64,000 nt of DNA from assembly GCA_963921795.1 (NCBI GenBank), contig OY997653.1:26017273-26081272 (forward strand), given 5' to 3'. The notes beneath the pieces are model-generated. The model did no database searches. It worked only from the letters and a program-made list of their open reading frames with translations, and was not told the DNA's origin. Below are positions 42,001 to 57,000 of this stretch, in pieces; position 1 is the first letter of the stretch; every line of letters starts with the position of its first letter. The translations under genes were made by a program, and so were the position numbers. Origin of the DNA: Nannobrachium achirus (taxonomy: Eukaryota > Chordata > Actinopteri > Myctophiformes > Myctophidae).

Positions 42001-45000
42001 TCTCCATCTCTCCAGGTCCCTGCTCCCCCAGTAATGTTTCTGTTTCTACAGAATGTGGGGCTAGCACAGTGTCCTGGTCCCCCGTTTCAGGAGCAGAAAC
42101 CTACATAGCAACAGCAAAAGCACAAGATGGACACATCCACACCTGTAACTCAAGCTCTGCACACTCCTGTTCTTTCACTGATCTACACTGTGGTGGAAAC
42201 TACTCTGTCAGTGTTGTAGCTTTTGAAAGAGGTTGTCAAAGTGAACCAAGTTCACTTGTGGAACTTAAAACAGGTGAGAGGATTTCACCAAATATTCTGT
42301 ATGCTGCCTTTAACATGTTAGGTTTAATCATGATATGTTCAGGAAGATTTGTTTAGAATGAAGGGTTTCAAATCTAGGTTGGCATATTAGTGACTTGATT
42401 GCTAAATAAATAAATAAATGCATGTTATATTAGAAAATGCGGCTAAAAGACAAATTAAGTCTCGAAAAGTGTGCCGGTTATCCTTTCGTATTTCATTTCA
42501 TTCCCTGAATATAGGCTAATATAACATGTCAACATTGTGTTTTAACGTTGTCTCTTGCCAGCTCCATGTGCCCCAGAGGACGTTGGTGCCAGTCTGGCGT
42601 GTACCAAATCAGCCGATGTGACCTGGGTAGGAAGCTCCAGTGCCACAGCTTACAATGTGACAGCAGTGGGTCAGGATGGACACATACATGACTGCTACAC
42701 CAACAGTACCAGCTGTCAGATACCCAACATGCCCTGTGGACAAAACTATATCATCACAGTGACACCATATGCTGACTCCTGTGCTGGGAATCCCAGCATT
42801 CCTCATCACTTCATTGGAGGTACACAGAGAGAACAAGACTTACAATCTAAAAGCCATGTACTAATCTGAACTCTCTCCAACAGACTTTGGTCAGACAAAG
42901 ATGAGCTCATTTTACGTTTCATTTAATCAGTTGAAGCAATACATTAAAAAGAATAACGTTGTTTTCTCTCCACGTGTTACCTCCATCTCTCCAGGTCCCT
43001 GCTCCCCCAGTAATGTTTCTGTTTCTACAGAATGTGGGGCAAGCACAGTGTCCTGGTCCCCCGTTTCAGGAGCAGAAACCTACATAGCAACAGCAAAAGC
43101 AGATGATGGACACAACCACACCTGTCACTCAAGCTCTGCACACTCCTGCTCTTTCACTGATCTACACTGTGGTGGAAACTACTCTGTCAGTGTTGTAGCT
43201 TTTGAAAGAGGTTGTCACAGTGAACCAAGTTCACCTGTGGAATTGAAAACAGGTGAGAAAATCTGTAATGCTGCCTTTAACATGTTAGGTTTAATCATGA
43301 CCTTTTCACGAAGATTTGATTGGAATGAAGGTTTTAAAATCTAGGTTGCTAAATAAATAAACATGTTATGTTAGAACATTCGGCTGAAAGACAACTTAAG
43401 TCTCTAAAACTTTGTCATTTATCCTTTCGTGTTTCATTTAATTCCCTGAATATAGGCTAATATAACATGTCAACATTGTGTTTTAACTCTGTCTCTTGCC
43501 AGCTCCATGTGCCCCAGAGAACGTTGGTGCCAGTCTGGCGTGTCCCAACTCAGCCAATGTATCCTGGGTAGGAAGCTCCAGTGCCACAGCTTACAATGTG
43601 ACAGCAGTGGGTCAGGATGGAGACATACATGACTGCTACACCAACAGTACCAGCTGTCAGATACCCAACATGCCCTGTGGACAAAACTATATCATCACAG
43701 TGACACCATATGCTGACTCCTGTGCTGGGAATCCCAGCATTCCTCATCACTTCATTGGAGGTACACAGAGAGAACAAGACTTACAATCTAAAAGCCATGT
43801 ACTAATCTGAACTCTCTCCAACAGACTTTGGTCAGACAAAGATGAGCTCATTTTACGTTTCATTTAATCAGTTGAAGCAATACATTAAAAAGAATAACGT
43901 TGTTTTCTCTCCACGTGTTACCTCCATCTCTCCAGGTCCCTGCTCCCCTAGTAATGTTTCTGTTTCTACAGAATGTGGGGCTAGTACAGTGTCCTGGTCC
44001 CCCGTTTCAGGAGCAGAAACATACATAGCAACAGCAAAAGCACATGATGGACACAACCACACCTGTAACTCAAGCTCTGCACACTCCTGCTCTTTCACTG
44101 ATCTACACTGTGGTGGAAACTACTCTGTCAGTGTTGTAGCTTTTGAAAGAGGTTGTGACAGTGAACCAAGTTCACCTGTGGAACTAAAAACAGGTGAGAA
44201 GATGTCACCAACTATTCTGTAATGCTGCCTTTAACATGTTAGGTTTAATCATGATCTTTTCAGGAAGATTTGTTTAGAATGAAGGGTTTCAAATCTAGGT
44301 TGGCCTAAGTGACTTGATTGCTAAATAAATAAACATATTATATCAGAACATTTGGCTAAAAGACAAATTAATTCTCTAAAAGTGTGTCATTTATTCTTTC
44401 ACATTTAATTTAATTCCCTGAATATAGGCTAATATAACATGTCAACATTGTGTTTTACCGTTGTCTCTTGCCAGCTCCATGTGCCCCAGAGAACGTTGGT
44501 GCCAGTCTGGCGTGTCCCAACTCGGCCCATGTGACCTGGGTAGGAAGCTCCAGTGCCACAGCTTACAATGTGACAGCAGTGGGTCAGGATGGACACATAC
44601 ATGAGTGCTACACCAACAGTACCAGCTGTCAGATACCCAACATGTACTGTGGCCAGAACTATACCATCACAGTGACACCATATGCTGACTCCTGTGCTGG
44701 GAATCCCAGCATTCCTCATCACTTCATTGGTACACAGATAGAACAAGACTTAAAGATCTAAATGCTCCGTACTACTAAACTGAATTGTCTCCAACAGACT
44801 ACTTTGATCAGAAAAGGATTAGTTCATTTTATGTTTCACTTAATCAGTTGAAGCAAAAAAAATGTAAAAGAATAATGTTGTTTTCTCTCCACTTGTTCTC
44901 TCCATCTCTCCAGGTCCCTGCTCCCCCAGTAATGTTTCTGTTTCTACAGAATGTGGGGCAAGCACAGTGTCCTGGTCCCCCGTTTCAGGAGCAGAAACCT

Positions 45001-48000
45001 ACATAGCAACAGCAAAAGCACATGATGGACACAACCACACCTGTCACTCAAGCTCTGCACACTCCTGCTCTTTCACTGATCTACACTGTGGTGGAAACTA
45101 TTCTGTCAGTGTTGTAGCTTTTGAAAGAGGTTGTCACAGTGAACCAAGTTCACCTGTGGAATTGAAAACAGGTGAGAAAATCTGTAATGCTGCCTTTAAC
45201 ATGTTAGGTTTAATCATGATCTTTTCATGAAGATTTGATTGGAATGAAGGTTTTAAAATCTAGGTTGCTAAATAAATAAACATGTTATGTTAGAACATTC
45301 GGCTGAAAGACAACTTAAGTCTCTAAAACTTTGTCATTTATCCTTTCGTGTTTCATTTAATTCCCTGAATATAGGCTAATATAACATGTCAACATTGTGT
45401 TTTAACTCTGTCTCTTGCCAGCTCCATGTGCCCCAGAGAACGTTGGTGCCAGTCTGGCGTGTCCCAACTCAGCCAATGTATCCTGGGTAGAAAGCTCCAG
45501 TGCCACAGCTTACAATGTGACAGCAGTGGGTCAGGATGGACACATACATGACTGCTACACCAACAGTACCAGCTGTCAGATACCCAACATGCCCTGTGGC
45601 CAGAACTATACCATCACAGTGACACCATATGCTGACTCCTGTGCTGGGAATCCTAGCATTCCTCATCACTTCATTGGAGGTAAACAGAGGGAACAACACT
45701 TACAATCTAAAAGCTATGTCCTAATCTGAATTGTCTCCAACAGACTACCTTTATCAGACAAAGATTAGCTCATTTTATATTTCATTTAATCAGTTGAAGC
45801 AAAAAATTAAAAAGAATAACCTTGTTTTCTCTCCACTTGTTCTCTCTATCTCTCCAGGTCCCTGCTCCCCCAGTAATGTTTCTGTTTCTACAGAATGTGG
45901 GGCTAGCACAGTGTCCTGGTCCCCCGTTTCAGGAGCAGAAACCTACATAGCAACAGCAAAAGCACAAGATGGACACATCCACACCTGTAACTCAAGCTCT
46001 GCAAACTCCTGTTCTTTCACTGATCTACACTGTGGTGGAAACTACTCTGTCAGTGTTGTAGCTTTTGAAAGAGGTTGTCAAAGTGAACCAAGTTCACTTG
46101 TGGAACTTAAAACAGGTGAGAGGATTTCACCAAATATTCTGTATGCTGCCTTTAACATGTTAGGTTTAATCATGATATGTTCAGGAAGATTTGTTTAGAA
46201 TGAAGGGTTTCAAATCTAGGTTGGCATATTAGTGACTTGATTGCTAAATAAATAAATAAATGCATGTTAAATTAGAAAATTCGGCTAAAAGACAAATTAA
46301 GTCTCGAAAAGTGTGCCGGTTATCCTTTCGTATTTCATTTCATTCCCTGAATATAGGCTAATATAACATGTCAACATTGTGTTTTAACGTTGTCTCTTGC
46401 CAGCTCCATGTGCCCCAGAGAACGTTGGTGCCAGTCTGGCGTGTACCAAATCAGCCGATGTGACCTGGGTAGGAAGCTCCAGTGCCACAGCTTACAATGT
46501 GACAGCAGTGGGTCAGGATGGACACATACATGACTGCTACACCAACAGTACCAGCTGTCAGATACCCAACATGCCCTGTGGACAAAACTATATCATCACA
46601 GTGACACCATATGCTGACTCCTGTGCTGGGAATCCCAGCATTCCTCATCACTTCATTGGAGGTACACAGAGAGAACAAGACTTACAATCTAAAAGCCATG
46701 TACTAATCTGAACTCTCTCCAACAGACTTTGGTCAGACAAAGATGAGCTCATTTTACGTTTCATTTAATCAGTTGAAGCAATACATTAAAAAGAATAACG
46801 TTGTTTTCTCTCCACGTGTTACCTCCATCTCTCCAGGTCCCTGCTCCCCCAGTAATGTTTCTGTTTCTACAGAATGTGGGGCAAGCACAGTGTCCTGGTC
46901 CCCCGTTTCAGGAGCAGAAACCTACATAGCAACAGCAAAAGCACATGATGGACACAACCACACCTGTCACTCAAGCTCTGCACACTCCTGCTCTTTCACT
47001 GATCTACACTGTGGTGGAAACTATTCTGTCAGTGTTGTAGCTTTTGAAAGAGGTTGTCACAGTGAACCAAGTTCACCTGTGGAATTGAAAACAGGTGAGA
47101 AAATCTGTAATGCTGCCTTTAACATGTTAGATTTAATCATGACCTTTTCACGAAGATTTGATTGGAATGAAGGTTTTAAAATCTAGGTTGCTAAATAAAT
47201 AAACATGTTATGTTAGAACATTCGGCTGAAAGACAACTTAAGTCTCTAAAACTTTGTCATTTATCCTTTCGTGTTTCATTTAATTCCCTGAATATAGGCT
47301 AATATAACATGTCAACATTGTGTTTTAACTCTGTCTCTTGCCAGCTCCATGTGCCCCAGAGAACGTTGGTGCCAGTCTGGCGTGTCCCAACTCAGCCAAT
47401 GTATCCTGGGTAGGAAGCTCCAGTGCCACAGCTTACAATGTGACAGCAGTGGGTCAGGATGGACACATACATGACTGCTACACCAACAGTACCAGCTGTC
47501 AGATACCTAACATGCCCTGTGGCCAGAACTATACCATCACAGTGACACCATATGCTGACTCCTGTGCTGGGAATCCTGGCATTCCTCATCACTTCATTGG
47601 AGGTAAACAGAGGGAACAACACTTACAATCTAAAAGCTATGTCCTAATCTGAATTGTCTCCAACAGACTACCTTGATCAGACAAAGATTAGCTCATTTTA
47701 TATTTCATTTAATCAGTTGAAGCAAAAAATTAAAAACAATAACCTTGTTTTCTCTCCACTTGTTCTCTCCATCTCTCCAGGTCCCTGCTCCCCCAGTAAT
47801 GTTTCTGTTTCTACAGAATGTGGGGCTAGCACAGTGTCCTGGTCCCCTGTTTCAGGAGCAGAAACCTACATAGCAACAGCAAAAGCACAAGATGGACACA
47901 TCCACACCTGTAACTCAAGCTCTGCACACTCCTGTTCTTTCACTGATCTACACTGTGGTGGAAACTACTCTGTCAGTGTTGTAGCTTTTGAAAGAGGTTG

Positions 48001-51000
48001 TCACAGTGAACCAAGTTCACTTGTGGAACTTAAAACAGGTGAGAGGATTTCACCAAATATTCTGTATGCTGCCTTTAACATGTTAGGTTTAATCATGATA
48101 TGTTCAGGAAGATTTGTTTAGAATGAAGGGTTTCAAATCTAGGTTGGCATATTAGTGACTTGATTGCTAAATAAATAAATAAATGCATGTTATATTAGAA
48201 AATGCGGCTAAAAGACAAATTAAGTCTCGAAAAGTGTGCCGGTTATCCTTTCGTATTTCATTTCATTCCCTGAATATAGGCTAATATAACATGTCAACAT
48301 TGTGTTTTAACGTTGTCTCTTGCCAGCTCCATGTGCCCCAGAGGACGTTGGTGCCAGTCTGGCGTGTACCAAATCAGCCGATGTGACCTGGGTAGGAAGC
48401 TCCAGTGCCACAGCTTACAATGTGACAGCAGTGGGTCAGGATGGACACATACATGACTGCTACACCAACAGTACCAGCTGTCAGATACCCAACATGCCCT
48501 GTGGACAAAACTATATCATCACAGTGACACCATATGCTGACTCCTGTGCTGGGAATCCCAGCATTCCTCATCACTTCATTGGAGGTACACAGAGAGAACA
48601 AGACTTACAATCTAAAAGCCATGTACTAATCTGAACTCTCTCCAACAGACTTTGGTCAGACAAAGATGAGCTCATTTTACGTTTCATTTAATCAGTTGAA
48701 GCAATACATTAAAAAGAATAACGTTGTTTTCTCTCCACGTGTTACCTCCATCTCTCCAGGTCCCTGCTCCCCCAGTAATGTTTCTGTTTCTACAGAATGT
48801 GGGGCAAGCACAGTGTCCTGGTCCCCCGTTTCAGGAGCAGAAACCTACATAGCAACAGCAAAAGCAGATGATGGACACAACCACACCTGTCACTCAAGCT
48901 CTGCACACTCCTGCTCTTTCACTGATCTACACTGTGGTGGAAACTACTCTGTCAGTGTTGTAGCTTTTGAAAGAGGTTGTCACAGTGAACCAAGTTCACC
49001 TGTGGAATTGAAAACAGGTGAGAAAATCTGTAATGCTGCCTTTAACATGTTAGGTTTAATCATGACCTTTTCACGAAGATTTGATTGGAATGAAGGTTTT
49101 AAAATCTAGGTTGCTAAATAAATAAACATGTTATGTTAGAACATTCGGCTGAAAGACAACTTAAGTCTCTAAAACTTTGTCATTTATCCTTTCGTGTTTC
49201 ATTTAATTCCCTGAATATAGGCTAATATAACATGTCAACATTGTGTTTTAACTCTGTCTCTTGCCAGCTCCATGTGCCCCAGAGAACGTTGGTGCCAGTC
49301 TGGCGTGTCCCAACTCAGCCAATGTATCCTGGGTAGGAAGCTCCAGTGCCACAGCTTACAATGTGACAGCAGTGGGTCAGGATGGAGACATACATGACTG
49401 CTACACCAACAGTACCAGCTGTCAGATACCCAACATGCCCTGTGGACAAAACTATATCATCACAGTGACACCATATGCTGACTCCTGTGCTGGGAATCCC
49501 AGCATTCCTCATCACTTCATTGGAGGTACACAGAGAGAACAAGACTTACAATCTAAAAGCCATGTACTAATCTGAACTCTCTCCAACAGACTTTGGTCAG
49601 ACAAAGATGAGCTCATTTTACGTTTCATTTAATCAGTTGAAGCAATACATTAAAAAGAATAACGTTGTTTTCTCTCCACGTGTTACCTCCATCTCTCCAG
49701 GTCCCTGCTCCCCTAGTAATGTTTCTGTTTCTACAGAATGTGGGGCTAGTACAGTGTCCTGGTCCCCCGTTTCAGGAGCAGAAACATACATAGCAACAGC
49801 AAAAGCACATGATGGACACAACCACACCTGTAACTCAAGCTCTGCACACTCCTGCTCTTTCACTGATCTACACTGTGGTGGAAACTACTCTGTCAGTGTT
49901 GTAGCTTTTGAAAGAGGTTGTGACAGTGAACCAAGTTCACCTGTGGAACTAAAAACAGGTGAGAAGATGTCACCAACTATTCTGTAATGCTGCCTTTAAC
50001 ATGTTAGGTTTAATCATGATCTTTTCAGGAAGATTTGTTTAGAATGAAGGGTTTCAAATCTAGGTTGGCCTAAGTGACTTGATTGCTAAATAAATAAACA
50101 TATTATATCAGAACATTTGGCTAAAAGACAAATTAATTCTCTAAAAGTGTGTCATTTATCCTTTCACATTTAATTTAATTCCCTGAATATAGGCTAATAT
50201 AACATGTCAACATTGTGTTTTACCGTTGTCTCTTGCCAGCTCCATGTGCCCCAGAGAACGTTGGTGCCAGTCTGGCGTGTCCCAACTCGGCCCATGTGAC
50301 CTGGGTAGGAAGCTCCAGTGCCACAGCTTACAATGTGACAGCAGTGGGTCAGGATGGACACATACATGAGTGCTACACCAACAGTACCAGCTGTCAGATA
50401 CCCAACATGTACTGTGGCCAGAACTATACCATCACAGTGACACCATATGCTGACTCCTGTGCTGGGAATCCCAGCATTCCTCATCACTTCATTGGTACAC
50501 AGATAGAACAAGACTTAAAGATCTAAATGCTCCGTACTACTAAACTGAATTGTCTCCAACAGACTACTTTGATCAGAAAAGGATTAGTTCATTTTATGTT
50601 TCACTTAATCAGTTGAAGCAAAAAAAATGTAAAAGAATAATGTTGTTTTCTCTCCACTTGTTCTCTCCATCTCTCCAGGTCCCTGCTCCCCCAGTAATGT
50701 TTCTGTTTCTACAGAATGTGGGGCAAGCACAGTGTCCTGGTCCCCCGTTTCAGGAGCAGAAACCTACATAGCAACAGCAAAAGCACATGATGGACACAAC
50801 CACACCTGTCACTCAAGCTCTGCACACTCCTGCTCTTTCACTGATCTACACTGTGGTGGAAACTATTCTGTCAGTGTTGTAGCTTTTGAAAGAGGTTGTC
50901 ACAGTGAACCAAGTTCACCTGTGGAATTGAAAACAGGTGAGAAAATCTGTAATGCTGCCTTTAACATGTTAGGTTTAATCATGATCTTTTCATGAAGATT

Positions 51001-54000
51001 TGATTGGAATGAAGGTTTTAAAATCTAGGTTGCTAAATAAATAAACATGTTATGTTAGAACATTCGGCTGAAAGACAACTTAAGTCTCTAAAACTTTGTC
51101 ATTTATCCTTTCGTGTTTCATTTAATTCCCTGAATATAGGCTAATATAACATGTCAACATTGTGTTTTAACTCTGTCTCTTGCCAGCTCCATGTGCCCCA
51201 GAGAACGTTGGTGCCAGTCTGGCGTGTCCCAACTCAGCCAATGTATCCTGGGTAGAAAGCTCCAGTGCCACAGCTTACAATGTGACAGCAGTGGGTCAGG
51301 ATGGACACATACATGACTGCTACACCAACAGTACCAGCTGTCAGATACCCAACATGCCCTGTGGCCAGAACTATACCATCACAGTGACACCATATGCTGA
51401 CTCCTGTGCTGGGAATCCTAGCATTCCTCATCACTTCATTGGAGGTAAACAGAGGGAACAACACTTACAATCTAAAAGCTATGTCCTAATCTGAATTGTC
51501 TCCAACAGACTACCTTTATCAGACAAAGATTAGCTCATTTTATATTTCATTTAATCAGTTGAAGCAAAAAATTAAAAAGAATAACCTTGTTTTCTCTCCA
51601 CTTGTTCTCTCTATCTCTCCAGGTCCCTGCTCCCCCAGTAATGTTTCTGTTTCTACAGAATGTGGGGCTAGCACAGTGTCCTGGTCCCCCGTTTCAGGAG
51701 CAGAAACCTACATAGCAACAGCAAAAGCACAAGATGGACACATCCACACCTGTAACTCAAGCTCTGCAAACTCCTGTTCTTTCACTGATCTACACTGTGG
51801 TGGAAACTACTCTGTCAGTGTTGTAGCTTTTGAAAGAGGTTGTCAAAGTGAACCAAGTTCACTTGTGGAACTTAAAACAGGTGAGAGGATTTCACCAAAT
51901 ATTCTGTATGCTGCCTTTAACATGTTAGGTTTAATCATGATATGTTCAGGAAGATTTGTTTAGAATGAAGGGTTTCAAATCTAGGTTGGCATATTAGTGA
52001 CTTGATTGCTAAATAAATAAATAAATGCATGTTATATTAGAAAATTCGGCTAAAAGACAAATTAAGTCTCGAAAAGTGTGCCGGTTATCCTTTCGTATTT
52101 CATTTCATTCCCTGAATATAGGCTAATATAACATGTCAACATTGTGTTTTAACGTTGTCTCTTGCCAGCTCCATGTGCCCCAGAGAACGTTGGTGCCAGT
52201 CTGGCGTGTACCAAATCAGCCGATGTGACCTGGGTAGGAAGCTCCAGTGCCACAGCTTACAATGTGACAGCAGTGGGTCAGGATGGACACATACATGACT
52301 GCTACACCAACAGTACCAGCTGTCAGATACCCAACATGCCCTGTGGACAAAACTATATCATCACAGTGACACCATATGCTGACTCCTGTGCTGGGAATCC
52401 CAGCATTCCTCATCACTTCATTGGAGGTACACAGAGAGAACAAGACTTACAATCTAAAAGCCATGTACTAATCTGAACTCTCTCCAACAGACTTTGGTCA
52501 GACAAAGATGAGCTCATTTTACGTTTCATTTAATCAGTTGAAGCAATACATTAAAAAGAATAACATTGTTTTCTCTCCATGTGTTACCTCCATCTCTCCA
52601 GGTCCCTGCTCCCCCAGTAATGTTTCTGTTTCTACAGAATGTGGGGCTAGTACAGTGTCCTGGTCCCCTGTTTCAGGAGCAGAAACATACATAGCAACAG
52701 CAAAAGCACATGATGGACACAACCACACCTGTAACTCAAGCTCTGCACACTCCTGCTCTTTCACTGATCTACACTGTGGTGGAAACTACTCTGTCAGTGT
52801 TGTAGCTTTTGAAAGAGGTTGTGACAGTGAACCAAGTTCACCTGTGGAACTGAAAACAGGTGAGAAGATGTCACCAACTATTCTGTAATGCTGCCTTTAA
52901 CATGTTAGGTTTAATCATGATCTTTTCAGGAAGATTTGTTTAGAATGAAGGGTTTCAAATCTAGGTTGGCCTAAGTGACTTGATTGCTAAATAAATAAAC
53001 AAATTATATTAGAACATTCGGCTAAAATACAAATTAATTCTCTAAAAGTGTGTCATTTATCCTTTCACATTTAATTTAATTCCCTGAATATAGGCTAATA
53101 TAACATGTCAACATTGTGTTTTAACTCTGTCTCTTGCCAGCTCCATGTGCCCCAGAGAACGTTGGTGCCAGTCTGGCGTGTCCCAACTCAGCCAATGTAT
53201 CCTGGGTAGGAAGCTCCAGTGCCACAGCTTACAATGTGACAGCAGTGGGTCAGGATGGACACATACATGACTGCTACACCAACAGTACCAGCTGTCAGAT
53301 ACCCAACATGCCCTGTGGCCAGAACTATACCATCACAGTGACACCATATGCTGACTCCTGTGCTGGGAATCCTGGCATTCCTCATCACTTCATTGGAGGT
53401 AAACAGAGGGAACAACACTTACAATCTAAAAGCTATGTCCTAATCTGAATTGTCTCCAACAGACTACATTGATCAGACAAAGATTAGCTCATTTTATATT
53501 TCATTTAATCAGTTGAAGCAAAAAATTAAAAAGAATAACCTTGTTTTCTCTCCACTTGTTCTCTCCATCTCTCCAGGTCCCTGCTCCCCCAGTAATGTTT
53601 CTGTTTCTACAGAATGTGGGGCTAGCACAGTGTCCTGGTCCCCCGTTTCAGGAGCAGAAACCTACATAGCAACAGCAAAAGCACAAGATGGACACATCCA
53701 CACCTGTAACTCAAGCTCTGCACACTCCTGTTCTTTCACTGATCTACACTGTGGTGGAAACTACTCTGTCAGTGTTGTAGCTTTTGAAAGAGGTTGTCAA
53801 AGTGAACCAAGTTCACTTGTGGAACTTAAAACAGGTGAGAGGATTTCACCAAATATTCTGTATGCTGCCTTTAACATGTTAGGTTTAATCATGATATGTT
53901 CAGGAAGATTTGTTTAGAATGAAGGGTTTCAAATCTAGGTTGGCATATTAGTGACTTGATTGCTAAATAAATAAATAAATGCATGTTATATTAGAAAATG

Positions 54001-57000
54001 CGGCTAAAAGACAAATTAAGTCTCGAAAAGTGTGCCGGTTATCCTTTCGTATTTCATTTAATTCCCTGAATATAGGCTAATATAACATGTCAACATTGTG
54101 TTTTAACGTTGTCTCTTGCCAGCTCCATGTGCCCCAGAGAACGTTGGTGCCAGTCTGGCGTGTACCAAATCAGCCGATGTGACCTGGGTAGGAAGCTCCA
54201 GTGCCACAGCTTACAATGTGACAGCAGTGGGTCAGGATGGACACATACATGACTGCTACACCAACAGTACCAGCTGTCAGATACCCAACATGCCCTGTGG
54301 ACAAAACTATATCATCACAGTGACACCATATGCTGACTCCTGTGCTGGGAATCCCAGCATTCCTCATCACTTCATTGGAGGTAGACAGAGAGAACAAGAC
54401 TTACAATCTAAAAGCCATGTACTAATCTGAACTCTCTCCAACAGACTTTGGTCAGACAAAGATGAGCTCATTTTACGTTTCATTTAATCAGTTGAAGCAA
54501 TACATTAAAAAGAATAACGTTGTTTTCTCTCCACGTGTTACCTCCATCTCTCCAGGTCCCTGCTCCCCCAGTAATGTTTCTGTTTCTACAGAATGTGGGG
54601 CTAGTACAGTGTCCTGGTCCCCTGTTTCAGGAGCAGAAACATACATAGCAACAGCAAAAGCACATGATGGACACAACCACACCTGTAACTCAAGCTCTGC
54701 ACACTCCTGCTCTTTCACTGATCTACACTGTGGTGGAAACTACTCTGTCAGTGTTGTAGCTTTTGAAAGAGGTTGTGACAGTGAACCAAGTTCACCTGTG
54801 GAACTGAAAACAGGTGAGAAGATGTCACCAACTATTCTGTAATGCTGCCTTTAACATGTTAGGTTTAATCATGATCTTTTCAGGAAGATTTGTTTAGAAT
54901 GAAGGGTTTCAAATCTAGGTTGGCCTAAGTGACTTGATTGCTAAATAAATAAACAAATTATATTAGAACATTCGGCTAAAAGACAAATTAATTCTCTAAA
55001 AGTGTGTCATTTATTCTTTCACATTTAATTTAATTCCCTGAATATAGGCTAATATAACATGTCAACATTGTGTTTTACCGTTATCTCTTGCCAGCTCCAT
55101 GTGCCCCAGAGAACGTTGGTGCCAGTCTGGCGTGTCCCAACTCGGCCCATGTGACCTGGGTAGGAAGCTCCAGTGCCACAGCTTACAATGTGACAGCAGT
55201 GGGTCAGGATGGACACATACATGAGTGCTACACCAACAGTACCAGCTGTCAGATACCCAACATGTACTGTGGCCAGAACTATACCATCACAGTGACACCA
55301 TATGCTGACTCCTGTGCTGGGAATCCCAGCATTCCTCATCACTTCATTGGTACACAGATAGAACAAGACTTAAAGATCTAAATGCTCCGTACTACTAAAC
55401 TGAATTGTCTCCAACAGACTACTTTGATCAGACAAGGATTAGTTCATTTTATGTTTCACTTAATAAGTTGAAGCAAAAAAAATGTAAAAGAATAATGTTG
55501 TTTTCTCTCCACTTGTTCTCTCCATCTCTCCAGGTCCCTGCTCCCCCACTAATGTTTCTGTTTCTACAGAATGTGGGGCAAGCACAGTGTCCTGGTCCCC
55601 CGTTTCAGGAGCAGAAACCTACATAGCAACAGCAAAAGCACATGATGGACACAACCACACCTGTCACTCAAGCTCTGCACACTCCTGCTCTTTCACTGAT
55701 CTAAACTGTGGTGGAAACTATTCTGTCAGTGTTGTAGCTTTTGAAAGAGGTTGTCACAGTGAACCAAGTTCACCTGTGGAATTGAAAACAGGTGAGAAAA
55801 TCTGTAATGCTGCCTTTAACATGTTAGGTTTAATCATGACCTTTTCACGAAGATTTGATTGGAATGAAGGTTTTAAAATCTAGGTTGCTAAATAAATAAA
55901 CATGTTATGTTAGAACATTCGGCTGAAAGACAACTTAAGTCTCTAAAACTTTGTCATTTATCCTTTCGTGTTTCATTTAATTCCCTGAATATAGGCTAAT
56001 ATAACATGTCAACATTGTGTTTAACTCTGTCTCTTGCCAGCTCCATGTGCCCCAGAGAACGTTGGTGCCAGTCTGGCGTGTCCCAACTCAGCCAATGTAT
56101 CCTGGGTAGGAAGCTCCAGTGCCACAGCTTACAATGTGACAGCAGTGGGTCAGGATGGACACATACATGACTGCTACACCAACAGTACCAGCTGTCAGAT
56201 ACCCAACATGCCCTGTGGCCAGAACTATACCATCACAGTGACACCATATGCTGACTCCTGTGCTGGGAATCCTGGCATTCCTCATCACTTCATTGGAGGT
56301 AAACAGAGGGAACAACACTTACAATCTAAAAGCTATGTCCTAATCTGAATTGTCTCCAACAGACTACATTGATCAGACAAAGATTAGCTCATTTTATATT
56401 TCATTTAATCAGTTGAAGCAAAAAATTAAAAAGAATAACCTTGTTTTCTCTCCACTTGTTCTCTCCATCTCTCCAGGTCCCTGCTCCCCCAGTAATGTTT
56501 CTGTTTCTACAGAATGTGGGGCTAGCACAGTGTCCTGGTCCCCCGTTTCAGGAGCAGAAACCTACATAGCAACAGCAAAAGCACAAGATGGACACATCCA
56601 CACCTGTAACTCAAGCTCTGCACACTCCTGTTCTTTCACTGATCTACACTGTGGTGGAAACTACTCTGTCAGTGTTGTAGCTTTTGAAAGAGGTTGTCAA
56701 AGTGAACCAAGTTCACTTGTGGAACTTAAAACAGGTGAGAGGATTTCACCAAATATTCTGTATGCTGCCTTTAACATGTTAGGTTTAATCATGATATGTT
56801 CAGGAAGATTTGTTTAGAATGAAGGGTTTCAAATCTAGGTTGGCATATTAGTGACTTGATTGCTAAATAAATAAATAAATGCATGTTATATTAGAAAATG
56901 CGGCTAAAAGACAAATTAAGTCTCGAAAAGTGTGCCGGTTATCCTTTCGTATTTCATTTCATTCCCTGAATATAGGCTAATATAACATGTCAACATTGTG

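Larger units (their letters stand above)
39657..45421 (+). repeat. 5,765-bp twelve-exon block, copy 1
   Basis: Exons 82-93, matched base for base in spacing by exons 94-105. Order: A1, B1, A2, B3, A1, B1, A2, B3, A1/A2, B2, A3, B3. Exons 79-81 upstream match at the same or a 1-bp different offset. Confidence 0.88.
45422..51186 (+). repeat. 5,765-bp twelve-exon block, copy 2
   Basis: Exons 94-105; a third, partial copy follows from 51187 to about 52560 (exons 106-108). Confidence 0.88.
53141..56040 (+). repeat. 2,900-bp six-exon unit, copy 1
   Basis: Exons 110-115 in the order A1-B1-A2-B2-A3-B3; repeats exactly in spacing as exons 116-121. Confidence 0.88.
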
